Origin: UMGS1279 sp045540715
Lineage (GTDB): Bacteria; Bacillota; Clostridia; Oscillospirales; Acutalibacteraceae
Reading direction: 5' to 3'
DNA length: 64,000 nt
Assembly: GCA_045540715.1 (NCBI GenBank)
Contig: JAZQHT010000016.1
Location: forward strand, 124,001 to 188,000
How positions within the stretch are numbered: position 1 is the stretch's first letter; the number at the start of each line of letters is the position of its first letter. Below the pieces are notes generated by a model. The model was not told where the DNA came from and ran no database searches. It worked only from the letters and a program-made list of their open reading frames with translations. Positions 10,101 through 19,066 of this stretch are shown piece after piece. A program made the position numbers and the translations under genes.

Positions 10101-10748
10101 ATTCTAGAAGAGAGAAAAAATACTTATGTTCAAGTTGTTGGCATCGATGAAAACGGTGAAGCAATTGAAGATAAGGTTGTTGCTCCTCAAAAGAATCTTA
10201 TTAAAGTACACGATGGCGATACTGTTCGCAAGGGCGATAAGTTAGTTGATGGTATTTTATATCCTCACGATATCTTAGAAGTTCTTGGTAAAGAAGCAGT
10301 TGAAAACTATATCATCAAAGAAATTCAATCAACCTACCGTTCACAAGGTGTTGATATTAACGACAAGCACATTGAAGTTATTATTCACCAAATGATGAGA
10401 AAAGTAATGGTTGAAGATCCGGGTGATACAGGCCTATTACCACAAACCAAAATTTCTGCTGCCGACGTTTATGCCGCAAACCGCGACATTAAAGCACGTA
10501 TTGCTGCAGGTGAAGAAGGACTTAAAAAGGCAACCTATAGCCCTGTTCTTTTAGGTATTACAAAAGCATCACTTGCAACCGATAGCTTCTTATCTGCTGC
10601 ATCCTTCCAAGAAACCACAAGAGTTTTAACAGAAGCTGCAATTCGTGGTAAAGAAGATCCACTATTCGGTCTAAAAGAAAACGTTATTATTGGTAAACTC
10701 GTACCCGCAGGTACAGGTATGATGAAAACCAAAAATAACAATCAATAA
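7119..10748 (+). CDS. rpoC: RNA polymerase beta-prime subunit
   Basis: The 1209-aa beta-prime subunit. The N-terminal zinc site uses Cys59, Cys61, Cys74 and Cys77. The catalytic magnesium motif NADFDGDQ places Asp448, Asp450 and Asp452. The second zinc site lies in the CHSHHGVCRKCYG region, and GEAVGIVAAQSIGEPGTQL precedes the trigger loop. The length fits a Bacillota form without the large gammaproteobacterial insertion. It follows rpoB by 18 nt with GGAGGGAC as ribosome binding site, in one operon. Confidence 0.98.
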   Translation: MANIEFESIRIGLASPDQIRSWSSGEVKKPETINYRTLKPEQDGLFCERIFGPTKDWECHCGKYKRIRFKGKVCERCGVEVTRSKVRRERMGVIELAAPVSHIWYFKTIPSRLGLVLEMTPKELEQVIYFSQYVVIDPGDTPLKKKELLTESAYRDYREKYEDDFRAGIGAEAIKELLEEIDLEQECKDLREELKTASNQRAARIVKRLEVLDAFRLSGNKPSWMILDVIPVIPPDLRPMVQLDGGRFATSDLNDLYRRVINRNNRLKRLLDLNAPDIIVRNEKRMLQEAVDALIDNGRRGKPVTGPNNRPLKSLSDMLKGKQGRFRQNLLGKRVDYSGRSVIVVGPELKMYQCGLPKEMALELFKPFVMKRLVKTEVANNIKKARKMVDRAEPEVWDALDVVIKDHPVLLNRAPTLHRLGIQAFEPVLVEGRALKLHPLVCTAYNADFDGDQMAVHVPLSAEAQAEARFLMLAANNLLKPSDGKPVTVPTQDMVLGSYYLTIVKDDEPGAPVKDENGELRYKAYRDKEEAIMAYETGKLGLHSLIKVRVTGNDTNGNKISRVIVATVGFIIFNSSIPQDLGRIDRTVEGHELDLEISVFDKNGKVNKIDKKKLGAIIDDCIRVHGTSEAAIVLDKIKATGFKYSTKGAITVAVDDAVIPPKKAEILKNAEALIDEVTEAYNDGLLSDDERSQNIITIWNKATEDVAGALKNNLEEFNPIFMMADSGARGSMSQIRQLAGMRGLVANTAGRVIEVPIRSNYREGLNVQEYFISSRGARKGLADTALRTADSGYLTRRLVDVAQDVIVREDDCCTDEGLAITAITEGRQMIEPLSERLVGRYLLNDLVDEATGDVIATTDKMLDVNDAKRIEKILNEAALKKAGKTEFSDLTDDEKPSVKIRSILGCHSHHGVCRKCYGSNLATGSTVTVGEAVGIVAAQSIGEPGTQLTMRTFHTGGIASAEDITQGLPRVEELFEARRPKRCGLISKIDGTVRILEERKNTYVQVVGIDENGEAIEDKVVAPQKNLIKVHDGDTVRKGDKLVDGILYPHDILEVLGKEAVENYIIKEIQSTYRSQGVDINDKHIEVIIHQMMRKVMVEDPGDTGLLPQTKISAADVYAANRDIKARIAAGEEGLKKATYSPVLLGITKASLATDSFLSAASFQETTRVLTEAAIRGKEDPLFGLKENVIIGKLVPAGTGMMKTKNNNQ

Positions 10749-10755
10749 AATTAAA

Positions 10756-10790
10756 CGACTTTCTTCGCTAAACTAGAGCGAAGAAAGTCG
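10756..10790 (+). other. Perfect 14-bp hairpin after rpoC
   Basis: Arms 10756-10769 and 10777-10790 pair perfectly (CGACTTTCTTCGCT with its complement) around a 7-nt loop. The stem looks like a terminator stem, but no T-run follows. It may act as an mRNA 3' end or processing structure, or as a weak terminator. Confidence 0.6.
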
Positions 10791-10811
10791 CTAAAACACT
10801 TAAAATAATGC

Positions 10812-10840
10812 TTGACAAGGCATATTCTAAATGTTAAAAT
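10812..10840 (+). promoter_or_regulatory. Sigma-A promoter of the rpsL-rpsG-fusA operon
   Basis: TTGACA at 10812-10817, a 17-bp spacer, and TAAAAT at 10835-10840, about 115 nt before the rpsL start. Confidence 0.85.
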
Positions 10841-10955
10841 GTTTTTTGCGTGAAAAGAAGAAATTCTTTTCGCCCATATTGTTATGTTTAGATATTACAG
10901 CGTATTTTTATTAAAAATGTGCTTAATATATAATATGAATTTGGGAGGTGGATTA

Positions 10956-11375
10956 ATGCCAACATTTAACCAGTTAGTACGTACAGGTCGCGCTACTATC
11001 GAGAAAAAGGCTAAGGCTCCTGCACTTAATAAGGGTTATAACTCTATGAAGCGCAAGGTTACCGACGTTGATTCTCCACAAAAACGCGGTGTCTGCACAG
11101 CGGTTAAAACATCTACACCTAAAAAGCCTAACTCAGCTTTAAGAAAGATTGCCAGAGTTAGACTAAGCAACGGTATAGAAGTTTCTGCTTACATTCCCGG
11201 TGTAGGTCATAACCTACAAGAACACAGCGTTGTTCTAATCCGTGGCGGAAGAGTTAAAGACTTACCTGGTGTTCGTTACCATATTATCCGTGGTACATTA
11301 GACGCACAGGGCGTTAACGGAAGAATGCAAAGTAGAAGTAAGTATGGCGCTAAGAAAGCTAAAAAAGCTAAATAA
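10956..11375 (+). CDS. rpsL: 30S ribosomal protein S12
   Basis: A 139-aa S12 of the 30S decoding centre. I chose the ATG at 10956 (MPTFNQLVR), which has GGGAGGTGG just upstream. Longer in-frame starts add residues not found in S12. The conserved PKKPNSALRK and the GGRVKDLPGVRYH loop are present, with the lysines whose mutation gives streptomycin resistance in other species unchanged. The C-terminus is Lys/Ala-rich. First gene of the str operon, under the promoter at 10812. Confidence 0.97.
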   Translation: MPTFNQLVRTGRATIEKKAKAPALNKGYNSMKRKVTDVDSPQKRGVCTAVKTSTPKKPNSALRKIARVRLSNGIEVSAYIPGVGHNLQEHSVVLIRGGRVKDLPGVRYHIIRGTLDAQGVNGRMQSRSKYGAKKAKKAK

Positions 11376-11423
11376 GCGTTATCCGCAAAAACAAAAATGA
11401 CTGGAATTTCTGCATGCAACTAA

Positions 11424-11461
11424 AGCAGTGCAGTGTTTATATATATGTAAACGCTTCTGCT
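11424..11461 (+). other. Hairpin between rpsL and rpsG
   Basis: AGCAG 11424-11428 pairs with CTGCT 11457-11461, and inside it GTGTTTA 11433-11439 pairs with TAAACGC 11448-11454 (one G-U). It lies in the 157-nt rpsL-rpsG gap, the region where S7 autoregulates the str operon in E. coli. Whether this stem serves that role here is inference. Confidence 0.4.
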
Positions 11462-11532
11462 TGGTTCCACGGGAAGACAAGTCGCTCGAGTACCTATGAT
11501 ATCATTAATAAATTGTGAAGGAGGGAAGTGAA

Positions 11533-12003
11533 GTGCCAAGAAGAGGCTTTGTAGCAAAACGTGATGTTTTGCCCGATCCGCTTTATAATTCCAAGTTGGT
11601 AACTCGTCTTATCAATAACGTTATGTATGATGGTAAGAGAGGTGTAGCCCAAAAAATCGTTTACGGCGCTTTTGACATTATTTCCGAAAAGACAGGTAAA
11701 GACCCACTAGAGGTTTTTGAAAATGCAATGGAAAATGTTATGCCTTTATTAGAGGTTAAAGCAGTACGTAAAGGTGGTGCTACTTATCAGGTTCCTTTTG
11801 AAGTTAGACCTGAAAGAAAGCAAACTTTAGGACTACGTTGGTTAACAACTTATAGCCGCAACCGTTCTGAAAGAACAATGAAAGAACGTTTAGCAGGCGA
11901 AATTATGGATGCTGTCAACGAAATGGGCGGCGCATTTAAAAAGCGTGAAGATACTCATAAGATGGCAGAAGCCAATAAGGCATTCGCTCACTACAGATGG
12001 TAA
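11533..12003 (+). CDS. rpsG: 30S ribosomal protein S7
   Basis: A 156-aa S7, the primary binder that nucleates the 30S head. The start is GTG at 11533 (MPRRGFVAKR) behind GAAGGAGGGA. An upstream in-frame GTG at 11515 would add six residues foreign to the family and lacks a spaced ribosome binding site. Family stretches include NNVMYDGKRGVAQ, PLLEVKAVRKGGATYQVP and the C-terminal MAEANKAFAHYRW. Cotranscribed with rpsL and fusA. Confidence 0.97.
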   Translation: MPRRGFVAKRDVLPDPLYNSKLVTRLINNVMYDGKRGVAQKIVYGAFDIISEKTGKDPLEVFENAMENVMPLLEVKAVRKGGATYQVPFEVRPERKQTLGLRWLTTYSRNRSERTMKERLAGEIMDAVNEMGGAFKKREDTHKMAEANKAFAHYRW

Positions 12004-12054
12004 TTTTTTAAAATACCATCTTACAAACTTAGAAAAGAATTTTAGGAGGATATT

Positions 12055-14133
12055 ATGCCTAGACAAGTTCCACTTGAACTTACTCGTAATATTGGCATAA
12101 TGGCCCACATTGACGCAGGTAAAACCACAACATCTGAACGTATTTTATACTATACAGGTGTTAACTATAAAATTGGTGAAACCCACGAGGGTGCTGCAAC
12201 AATGGACTGGATGGAACAAGAGCAAGAAAGAGGTATTACAATTACTTCTGCTGCTACCACTTGTTTCTGGAACGGCCATAGAATCAATATTATTGATACA
12301 CCCGGACACGTTGACTTTACTGTTGAAGTTGAACGTTCATTAAGAGTTCTAGACGGCTCGGTAACAGTTTTCTGTGCTAAGGGTGGCGTTGAGCCTCAAT
12401 CTGAAACAGTTTGGCGTCAAGCTGACAAATATCATGTTCCAAGAATGGCTTACGTTAATAAAATGGACATTATGGGCGCTGACTTTTATCGTTGTTTACA
12501 AATGATGAGAGACAGACTTAAATGTAATGCAGTTCCGATTCAATTACCCATCGGTTCTGAAAACCTTTTCAAGGGTCTTGTTGACCTAGTTGAAATGAAG
12601 GCCTACATCTATAATGATGATAAAGGCAAAGATATTTCTGTTATTGAAATTCCTGAAGAAATGAAGGAAATATCACAAAAATATCATGATGAGCTTATTG
12701 AACACGTTGCAGAACAAGACGATGAGCTTTTAGAAAAATACTTCAATGGCGAAGAACTTACCATTGAAGAAATTAAAGGTTGCATTAGAAAATCTACAAT
12801 TGCTAATAAAATGGTTCCGGTTTGCTGCGGTACAAGCTATCGTAACAAAGGTGTTCAAAAATTATTAGACGCTGTTGTAGAATATATGCCTTCTCCTTTG
12901 GACATCCCTGCTATTAAGGGTATAGTTCCAGGTACCGAAGAAGAAACCGAAAGAAAAGCAGGCGACAACGAACCTTTCAGTGCTCTTGCATTTAAGATTG
13001 CAACTGACCCCTTCGTTGGTAAAATCTGCTTCTTTAGAGTTTACTCCGGTAAGGTAGATGCAGGTGCTACCGTATATAATGCTACCAAAGACAATAATGA
13101 ACGTTTAGGTAGAATTTTACAAATGCACGCAAATGACAGAAAAGATATTGAAACCTGTTATTGCGGTGATATTGCAGCTGCTGTTGGTCTAAAGAATACC
13201 ACCACAGGTGATACTCTTTGTGATGCCAAAAACCCTGTAATATTAGAAAAAATGGAATTCCCCGAACCCGTTATCCGTGTTGCTATCGAGCCTAAAACAA
13301 AGGCTGGTCAAGAAAAGATGGGCTTAGCTTTAGCAAAACTTGCTGAAGAAGATCCTACTTTCCGTGCATATACAGATGAAGAAACCGGTCAAACAATCAT
13401 TGCCGGTATGGGCGAATTACACTTAGAAATTATCGTTGACCGTCTTCTTCGTGAATTCCGCGTTGAAGCAAACGTAGGTAAACCTCAGGTTGCTTACAAA
13501 GAAACCATTAGAAAACCTGCAGACGTTGACCATAAATATGCTCGTCAATCGGGTGGTAAAGGTCAATACGGTCACGTTAAGATTAAAGTTGAACCTAACG
13601 AAAGCGGCAAAGGCTACGAATTTATCAATAATATCGTTGGTGGTGCTATTCCTAAAGAATACATCCCTGCTGTTGATGCCGGTATTCAAGGTGCAATGCA
13701 ATCAGGTGTTCTTGCCGGATACAACGTTGTTGACGTTAAGGTAACCTTATACGATGGTTCTTACCACGAAGTTGACTCTTCTGAAATGGCATTTAAGATT
13801 GCCGGTTCTATGGCATTTAAAGAAGCTTGCAGAAGAGCTGACCCCGTATTACAAGAACCTATTATGAAGGTTGTTGTAACTGTTCCTGAAGAATACATGG
13901 GCGACGTTATTGGCGACATTAACTCTCGTCGTGGTACAATTCAAGGTATGGAAGCAGCATTTGGTGCACAACAAATTAATGCGTTCGTGCCACTATCTTC
14001 AATGTTCGGTTATGCTACCGACCTTCGTTCTAAAACACAAGGCCGTGGTCAATACGTAATGGAACCAAGTCATTATACAGAAGTTCCTAAGAGCATTGCA
14101 GAACAGATTATTACTTCTCGTAAGAAGGACTAA
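12055..14133 (+). CDS. fusA: Elongation factor G
   Basis: The 692-aa translational GTPase that drives ribosomal translocation. GTPase motifs: AHIDAGKTTT near residue 17, DWMEQEQERGITITSAA (switch I end), DTPGHVDF (G3) and NKMD (G4). Domain IV shows GKGQYGHVKI, and the C-terminal domain ends in SKTQGRGQYVMEPSHY. The ATG follows TAGGAGGA. Third gene of the str operon, and the only EF-G paralogue in the window. Confidence 0.97.
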   Translation: MPRQVPLELTRNIGIMAHIDAGKTTTSERILYYTGVNYKIGETHEGAATMDWMEQEQERGITITSAATTCFWNGHRINIIDTPGHVDFTVEVERSLRVLDGSVTVFCAKGGVEPQSETVWRQADKYHVPRMAYVNKMDIMGADFYRCLQMMRDRLKCNAVPIQLPIGSENLFKGLVDLVEMKAYIYNDDKGKDISVIEIPEEMKEISQKYHDELIEHVAEQDDELLEKYFNGEELTIEEIKGCIRKSTIANKMVPVCCGTSYRNKGVQKLLDAVVEYMPSPLDIPAIKGIVPGTEEETERKAGDNEPFSALAFKIATDPFVGKICFFRVYSGKVDAGATVYNATKDNNERLGRILQMHANDRKDIETCYCGDIAAAVGLKNTTTGDTLCDAKNPVILEKMEFPEPVIRVAIEPKTKAGQEKMGLALAKLAEEDPTFRAYTDEETGQTIIAGMGELHLEIIVDRLLREFRVEANVGKPQVAYKETIRKPADVDHKYARQSGGKGQYGHVKIKVEPNESGKGYEFINNIVGGAIPKEYIPAVDAGIQGAMQSGVLAGYNVVDVKVTLYDGSYHEVDSSEMAFKIAGSMAFKEACRRADPVLQEPIMKVVVTVPEEYMGDVIGDINSRRGTIQGMEAAFGAQQINAFVPLSSMFGYATDLRSKTQGRGQYVMEPSHYTEVPKSIAEQIITSRKKD

Positions 14134-14161
14134 TCTTTAAAAAGTTATTTTCAAAAAAGGC

Positions 14162-14190
14162 TTGAAATTTAAAGGCTTTTTTGATAAAAT
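14162..14190 (+). promoter_or_regulatory. Probable separate promoter for tuf
   Basis: TTGAAA at 14162-14167, a 17-bp spacer, and TAAAAT at 14185-14190, 55 nt before the tuf ATG. tuf can thus be transcribed apart from fusA. Confidence 0.7.
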
Positions 14191-14245
14191 TATTTTTGGA
14201 CAAAACCTATTAAATAAATTACCTATTATAAGGAGGCAAATCCCA

Positions 14246-15445
14246 ATGGCAAAGGAAAAATTTGAAAGAAATAAACCCCACGTTAACATTGGTACCATCG
14301 GCCACGTTGACCATGGTAAAACCACTCTTACTGCAGCTATCACAAAATACCTTTCTTTAAAAGGTCAAGCAGCTTTTGAAGATTATGCAAACATCGATAA
14401 AGCTCCTGAAGAAAGAGAACGCGGTATTACAATTAACACTGCTCACGTTGAGTACGAAACAGATGCACGTCACTATGCACACGTTGACTGCCCCGGACAC
14501 GCTGACTATGTTAAAAACATGATCACCGGTGCTGCTCAAATGGACGGCGCTATCTTAGTTATCGCTTCTACTGATGGCCCTATGGCTCAAACTAAAGAAC
14601 ACTTACTACTTGCTCGTCAAGTTGGCGTTCCTTACATCGTAGTATTTATGAACAAAACTGACTTAGTTGATGACGAAGAATAATTAGAATTAGTTGAAAT
14701 GGAAATTCGTGAAACATTAGATACTTACGAATTCCCTGGCGACGATACTCCTATCATCAAAGGTTCTGCATTTAAAGCATTAGATAGCGATTCTAAAGAT
14801 CCTTCTGATCCTGTATATGCTCCTATCCAAGAATTAATGGATGCTGTTGACAGCTATATTCCTACTCCTGACAGAAAAGCTGACCTACCTTTCTTAATGC
14901 CTGTTGAAGACGTATTCACCATCACTGGTCGTGGTACTGTTGCTACTGGTAGAGTTGAACGTGGTCAATTAAGAATTTCTGAAGAAGTTGAAATCGTTGG
15001 TATTCGCGAAACAAACAAAACTGTTGTTACAGGTATTGAAATGTTCCGTAAATTACTAGACTACGCAGAAGCTGGCGATAACATTGGTGCTTTATTACGT
15101 GGTGTCCAAAGAACAGAAATCGAACGTGGTCAAGTTCTTTGCAAACCCGGTTCAATCAATCCTCATACAAAATTCCGCGGTCAAGTTTACGTTTTAAGTA
15201 AAGATGAAGGCGGCCGTCATACTCCTTTCTTCAACAACTATCGTCCTCAATTCTATTTCAGAACTACCGACGTTACTGGTGTTATTTCTCTACCAGCTGG
15301 TGTTGAAATGTGTATGCCTGGTGATAACGTTGATATGGACGTTGAATTAATCACTCCTATCGCTATCGAAGAAGGCCTACGTTTTGCTATCCGTGAAGGC
15401 GGCAGAACTGTTGGTTCCGGCGTTGTTACCGCTATCAACGAATAA
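14246..15445 (+). pseudogene. tuf: Elongation factor Tu gene interrupted by an in-frame TAA
   Basis: Read through, the frame encodes a full-length EF-Tu of about 399 aa from ATG 14246 (AAGGAGG upstream). GHVDHGKT, DCPGHADY and NKTD are all present, and domains 2 and 3 are intact. Codon 146 (14681-14683) is TAA where the family has the first Leu of the DDEELLELVEM stretch. A single base change from TTA would explain it. A 145-aa product would lack the end of the G domain and domains 2-3. No ribosome binding site precedes the next in-frame ATG at 14699, so a restart is unlikely. EF-Tu is essential, so either another tuf copy exists elsewhere or this is a sequencing or assembly error. Apart from this codon the gene looks highly conserved. 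Confidence 0.85.
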
Positions 15446-15469
15446 TTTATTCGTTAACTAAAAATTTTA

Positions 15470-15503
15470 AGAGATGCAACTTGGGTTGCATCTCTTTTAT
15501 TTT
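15470..15503 (+). terminator. Intrinsic terminator of tuf
   Basis: An 11-bp stem, 15470-15480 with 15485-15495 (AGAGATGCAAC/GTTGCATCTCT), 4-nt loop, then TTTTATTTT. Confidence 0.92.
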
Positions 15504-15534
15504 GCAAAAAAATATAAAAAGCTTTCTTTTTCGC

Positions 15535-15563
15535 TTGAAAGCCATAAAATATTATGATAAAAT
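15535..15563 (+). promoter_or_regulatory. Promoter of the DUF1846 gene
   Basis: TTGAAA at 15535-15540, a 17-bp spacer, and TAAAAT at 15558-15563, 33 nt before the ATG. Confidence 0.7.
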
Positions 15564-15595
15564 AATTTATAGTTTTTTTAGTTGGGAGGGTATAT

Positions 15596-17083
15596 ATGGT
15601 AGAGCAAGGTTTTGACAGCAATATTTATATGCGCAGACAAACGGCAGAAATATTAAAAAGAATTTCTATGTTTTCGGGCAAACTTTATTTGGAATTTGGT
15701 GGTAAACTGTTTGACGATTATCACGCAGCTAGGGTTTTACCTGGCTTTGAACCCGACGCTAAAATTAAACTTTTACAAAACTTAAAAGAAAAAACAGAGG
15801 TTGTTTTTTGTATTTCTGCAAGCAGTATCGAAACAACAAAAATTCGTGCAGATTTAGGTATTAGTTACGACCTAGACGTGCTTCAAAAAATTGAAGACCT
15901 AAAAGCAATGGGTATTGCCGTTAACAGTGTTGTAATAACACAGTATATGGGCCAACCCGCAGCAGATGGTTTTGCCAGAAGACTAGAAGGACGCGGCATT
16001 AAAAGTTATATGCACCGCCCAATAAAAGGTTATCCTAACGACGTGGATTATATTGTTAGTGATGAAGGCTTTGGTTCTAACCCATATATTGAAACCACAA
16101 AACCTTTGGTTGTTGTAACAGCGCCTGGACCCGGTAGCGGTAAACTTGCAACCTGTCTTTCGCAACTTTATCACGAGCATAAGCGTGGCTTAAATTCGGG
16201 TTATGGCAAGTACGAAACCTTCCCTGTTTGGAATCTTGCTTTAAAACATCCCGTTAATTTAGCTTATGAAGCCGCCACTGCCGATTTACAAGACGTTAAT
16301 ATGATTGATCCATATCATTTAGAAGAATATGGCGTTACAACCGTAAACTACAACCGCGATATAGAGGCATTTCCTATTGTTCATAAAATTTTATCTAAAA
16401 TTACTGACGATGATAAATGCTATTGCAGTCCAACCGATATGGGCGTTAATATGGCAGGTTATGCAATCGTTGATGATGAAGCCTGCAGAAAAGCTAGTGC
16501 AGATGAAATTATAAGAAGATATTATAAAGCGCTAGTAGATTATCGTCAAGGCAAAGAAACGGCACAAACATTAGAAAAATTAGAAGCTATAATGGGTAGT
16601 TTAAGCCTTAAAACCACAATGCGTTCCACCGTTTTACCTGCTTTAGAAAAAGAAGAAAAGAACGGTGTGGCCGCCGCCGCTGTTGAATTACCTGATGGCC
16701 GCATTATTACGGGTAAAGCTTCAACTTTAATGAGCGCAACAAGTAGTGTTATACTTAATAGTATTAAAGCACTTGCAGGTATTGACGATGATAAACTCCT
16801 TATTTCTCCCGAAGTTTTAGAACCCGTACTTGAAATGAAAACAAAACTTTTAAAAAGCCGTAGCAGCATGTTAAAACTAGACGACGTTTTAATTGCTTTA
16901 TATATTTGTTCAACACACGACGAGGTTGCAAAAAAGGCTGTTGAACAACTACCAAAATTAAACGGTTGTGAAATTCATAATTCCAGAATAATTTATACGG
17001 GAGATGCCGGTACTTTAAGAAAATTAGGGCTACACGCAACAAGCGAAGCCACAATTCCCGAAAAATCTCGTTATAAAGACTAA
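15596..17083 (+). CDS. DUF1846 family protein
   Basis: A 495-aa cytosolic protein matching the DUF1846 family of Bacillota along its whole length (usual length about 500 aa). Visible blocks are GFDSNIYMRRQ at the N-terminus, LYLEFGGKLFDDYHAARVLPG, a glycine-rich APGPGSGKLATCLSQLYHE that resembles a nucleotide-binding loop, and SPTDMGVNMAGYAI. It has no signal peptide or membrane segment. It stands alone, with its own promoter and a strong terminator. The biochemical role is not established. Confidence 0.85.
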   Translation: MVEQGFDSNIYMRRQTAEILKRISMFSGKLYLEFGGKLFDDYHAARVLPGFEPDAKIKLLQNLKEKTEVVFCISASSIETTKIRADLGISYDLDVLQKIEDLKAMGIAVNSVVITQYMGQPAADGFARRLEGRGIKSYMHRPIKGYPNDVDYIVSDEGFGSNPYIETTKPLVVVTAPGPGSGKLATCLSQLYHEHKRGLNSGYGKYETFPVWNLALKHPVNLAYEAATADLQDVNMIDPYHLEEYGVTTVNYNRDIEAFPIVHKILSKITDDDKCYCSPTDMGVNMAGYAIVDDEACRKASADEIIRRYYKALVDYRQGKETAQTLEKLEAIMGSLSLKTTMRSTVLPALEKEEKNGVAAAAVELPDGRIITGKASTLMSATSSVILNSIKALAGIDDDKLLISPEVLEPVLEMKTKLLKSRSSMLKLDDVLIALYICSTHDEVAKKAVEQLPKLNGCEIHNSRIIYTGDAGTLRKLGLHATSEATIPEKSRYKD

Positions 17084-17103
17084 AAAATTAATTTAATCTA
17101 AAC

Positions 17104-17143
17104 AAAAGCGATAAATCAATGTTAAGTTGATTTGTCGCTTTTT
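17104..17143 (+). terminator. Intrinsic terminator
   Basis: A 16-bp stem, 17104-17119 with 17127-17142, ending in TTTTT after the DUF1846 gene. Confidence 0.9.
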
Positions 17144-17221
17144 ACATATTGAATTTTTTAAATATTTTTGTTACACTTAAAATGAAGAAATTTGGGAATT
17201 TTTAAGTTTAGGAAGTATTTT

Positions 17222-19051
17222 ATGATTAGAAAAGATTTAAGAAATATTGCAATTATTGCCCACGTTGACCACGGCAAAACCACCCTTGTTGATGAAATGT
17301 TAAAACAAGGCGGTTCTTTTCGTGATAATCAGGTTGTTGAAGACAGAGTTATGGACTCTAACGACATTGAACGCGAACGCGGTATTACAATTTTAGCTAA
17401 AAACGCAAGTACCTATTATAAAGACGTTAAAATTAACCTTGTTGATACCCCGGGACATGCCGATTTTGGTGGCGAGGTTGAACGCGTTCTTAAAATGGTT
17501 GACGGCGTACTTTTATTAGTAGATGCATTTGAAGGTCCTATGCCTCAAACACGCTTCGTGCTTGAACGCGCATTAGAACTTAACCATAAAGTTATTATTG
17601 TTGTTAATAAAATTGATAGACCTGATGCCAGAACAGATGAAATTGCCGACGAAGTTTTAGAATTATTCTTAGAACTTGACGCTACCGACGAGCAATTAGA
17701 TAGTCCTATTATTTATTGCTCGGGCAGAGATGGCACCGCAAGTTTATCTGCTTACGAACAAGGTAAAGACTTAACACAGCTTTTTGAAACAATTATTAAC
17801 TATATCGAACCAAAAGAAGCTGACGAAACGGCTCCACTTAAAACCCTTGTTTCTTGTATTGACTATAACGAGTACGTTGGCCGCATTGGTATTGGCAGAA
17901 TTGAAAGCGGCGAAATGAAGGTTGGTATGGAAGTTGCAAAATGCGACTACTATAACCCCGACGTTAAAGGCAAATCTAAAATTACCGCAATTTATCAGTT
18001 CGACGGTATTCAAAGAACTAAGGTTGAAACCGCAAAAGCAGGTGATATTGTTGCTTTTGCAGGTGTTGAATCTATTAACATTGGCAATACAATTTGTGAT
18101 ACTAATAACGTTGAGCCCATTGAATTTGTTAAAATTTCAGAACCCACCGTTGAAATGACCTTTTCTGTTAACGATAGTCCCTTTGCAGGTCGCGAAGGCA
18201 AGTTTGTAACAAGCCGTCAAATATCTGAAAGACTTAATAAAGAACTTCTTCGCGACGTTTCATTGCGCGTAACAGAAGGCGAAACTGCCGAAAGTTTTCA
18301 GGTTGCAGGCAGAGGAGAAATGCATTTAAGCATTTTAATTGAAAATATGCGCCGCGAAGGTTACGAATTTCAGGTTAGCACACCAAAAGTTTTATTTAAA
18401 ACTGTTGACGGTGTATTACAAGAACCCTTTGAAGACCTTGTTATTGACGTTAACGAAAATTCTGTTGGCGTTGTAATGGAGAAAATAGGACTTAGAAAAG
18501 GCGAACTTACCAAAATGACACCTCAAGGAAGCCGTATGAGATTAGAATTTTTAATTCCTTCACGCGGACTCTTGGGTTACAGAAGCGAATTTTTAACCGA
18601 TACCCGTGGCGAAGGTATATTAAACACCATATTCCATGGCTACGGTGCCTTTAAAGGCGAAATTCAAAGTCGCCAAACAGGTTCTTTAGTGGCTTTTGAA
18701 ACGGGTGAAGCCGTAACTTACGGTTTATATAACGCGCAAGACAGAGGCACCTTGTTTATTGGCCCTGCAACACCTGTTTATGCAGGTATGGTCGTTGGTG
18801 TTAGCCCTAAAAATGAAGATATAACGGTTAACGTTTGCAAGAAAAAACACGTTACAAATATGCGCGCGGCGGGTAGCGATGAAGCACTTCGTTTAACAAC
18901 ACCCAAAACAATGTCGCTAGATGAAGCAATAGAGTTTTTAGGTGAAGATGAAATGCTTGAAGTAACCCCAAAAAGCATTAGAATTAGAAAAAGATTTTTA
19001 GACCACGCAGTAAGGATGAGAATGCTTGCTGCAAAGAAAAACAAGGCATAG
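17222..19051 (+). CDS. typA: Translational GTPase TypA/BipA
   Basis: A 609-aa ribosome-associated GTPase involved in ribosome assembly and stress or cold growth. I chose the ATG at 17222 (MIRKDLRNIAIIAHVDHGKTTL), preceded by AGGAAG; an upstream in-frame start adds ten non-family residues. GTPase motifs: AHVDHGKT at residues 14-21, RERGITI, DTPGHADFGGEVER and NKIDRPDAR. The C-terminal TypA block includes the glycine-rich AHGYGAF-like region, ARGEGI-like TRGEGIL and the KKKHVTNMRAAGSD tail. Followed after 15 nt by the Na/Pi cotransporter gene, so the two may be cotranscribed. Confidence 0.95.
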   Translation: MIRKDLRNIAIIAHVDHGKTTLVDEMLKQGGSFRDNQVVEDRVMDSNDIERERGITILAKNASTYYKDVKINLVDTPGHADFGGEVERVLKMVDGVLLLVDAFEGPMPQTRFVLERALELNHKVIIVVNKIDRPDARTDEIADEVLELFLELDATDEQLDSPIIYCSGRDGTASLSAYEQGKDLTQLFETIINYIEPKEADETAPLKTLVSCIDYNEYVGRIGIGRIESGEMKVGMEVAKCDYYNPDVKGKSKITAIYQFDGIQRTKVETAKAGDIVAFAGVESINIGNTICDTNNVEPIEFVKISEPTVEMTFSVNDSPFAGREGKFVTSRQISERLNKELLRDVSLRVTEGETAESFQVAGRGEMHLSILIENMRREGYEFQVSTPKVLFKTVDGVLQEPFEDLVIDVNENSVGVVMEKIGLRKGELTKMTPQGSRMRLEFLIPSRGLLGYRSEFLTDTRGEGILNTIFHGYGAFKGEIQSRQTGSLVAFETGEAVTYGLYNAQDRGTLFIGPATPVYAGMVVGVSPKNEDITVNVCKKKHVTNMRAAGSDEALRLTTPKTMSLDEAIEFLGEDEMLEVTPKSIRIRKRFLDHAVRMRMLAAKKNKA

Positions 19052-19066
19052 CGTAAGGAGGAATAT

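Noticed and set aside
10756..10790. Hairpin after rpoC as a standard terminator
   Set aside because: There is a perfect stem but no T-run follows, so I list it only as a hairpin.
14681..14683. Stop-codon reassignment or selenocysteine as explanation for the tuf TAA
   Set aside because: TAA ends most other genes here normally, and selenocysteine uses TGA.
14699..15445. The EF-Tu C-terminal part as an independent gene
   Set aside because: It has no ribosome binding site and is in frame with the upstream half, so it is the rest of the interrupted tuf.
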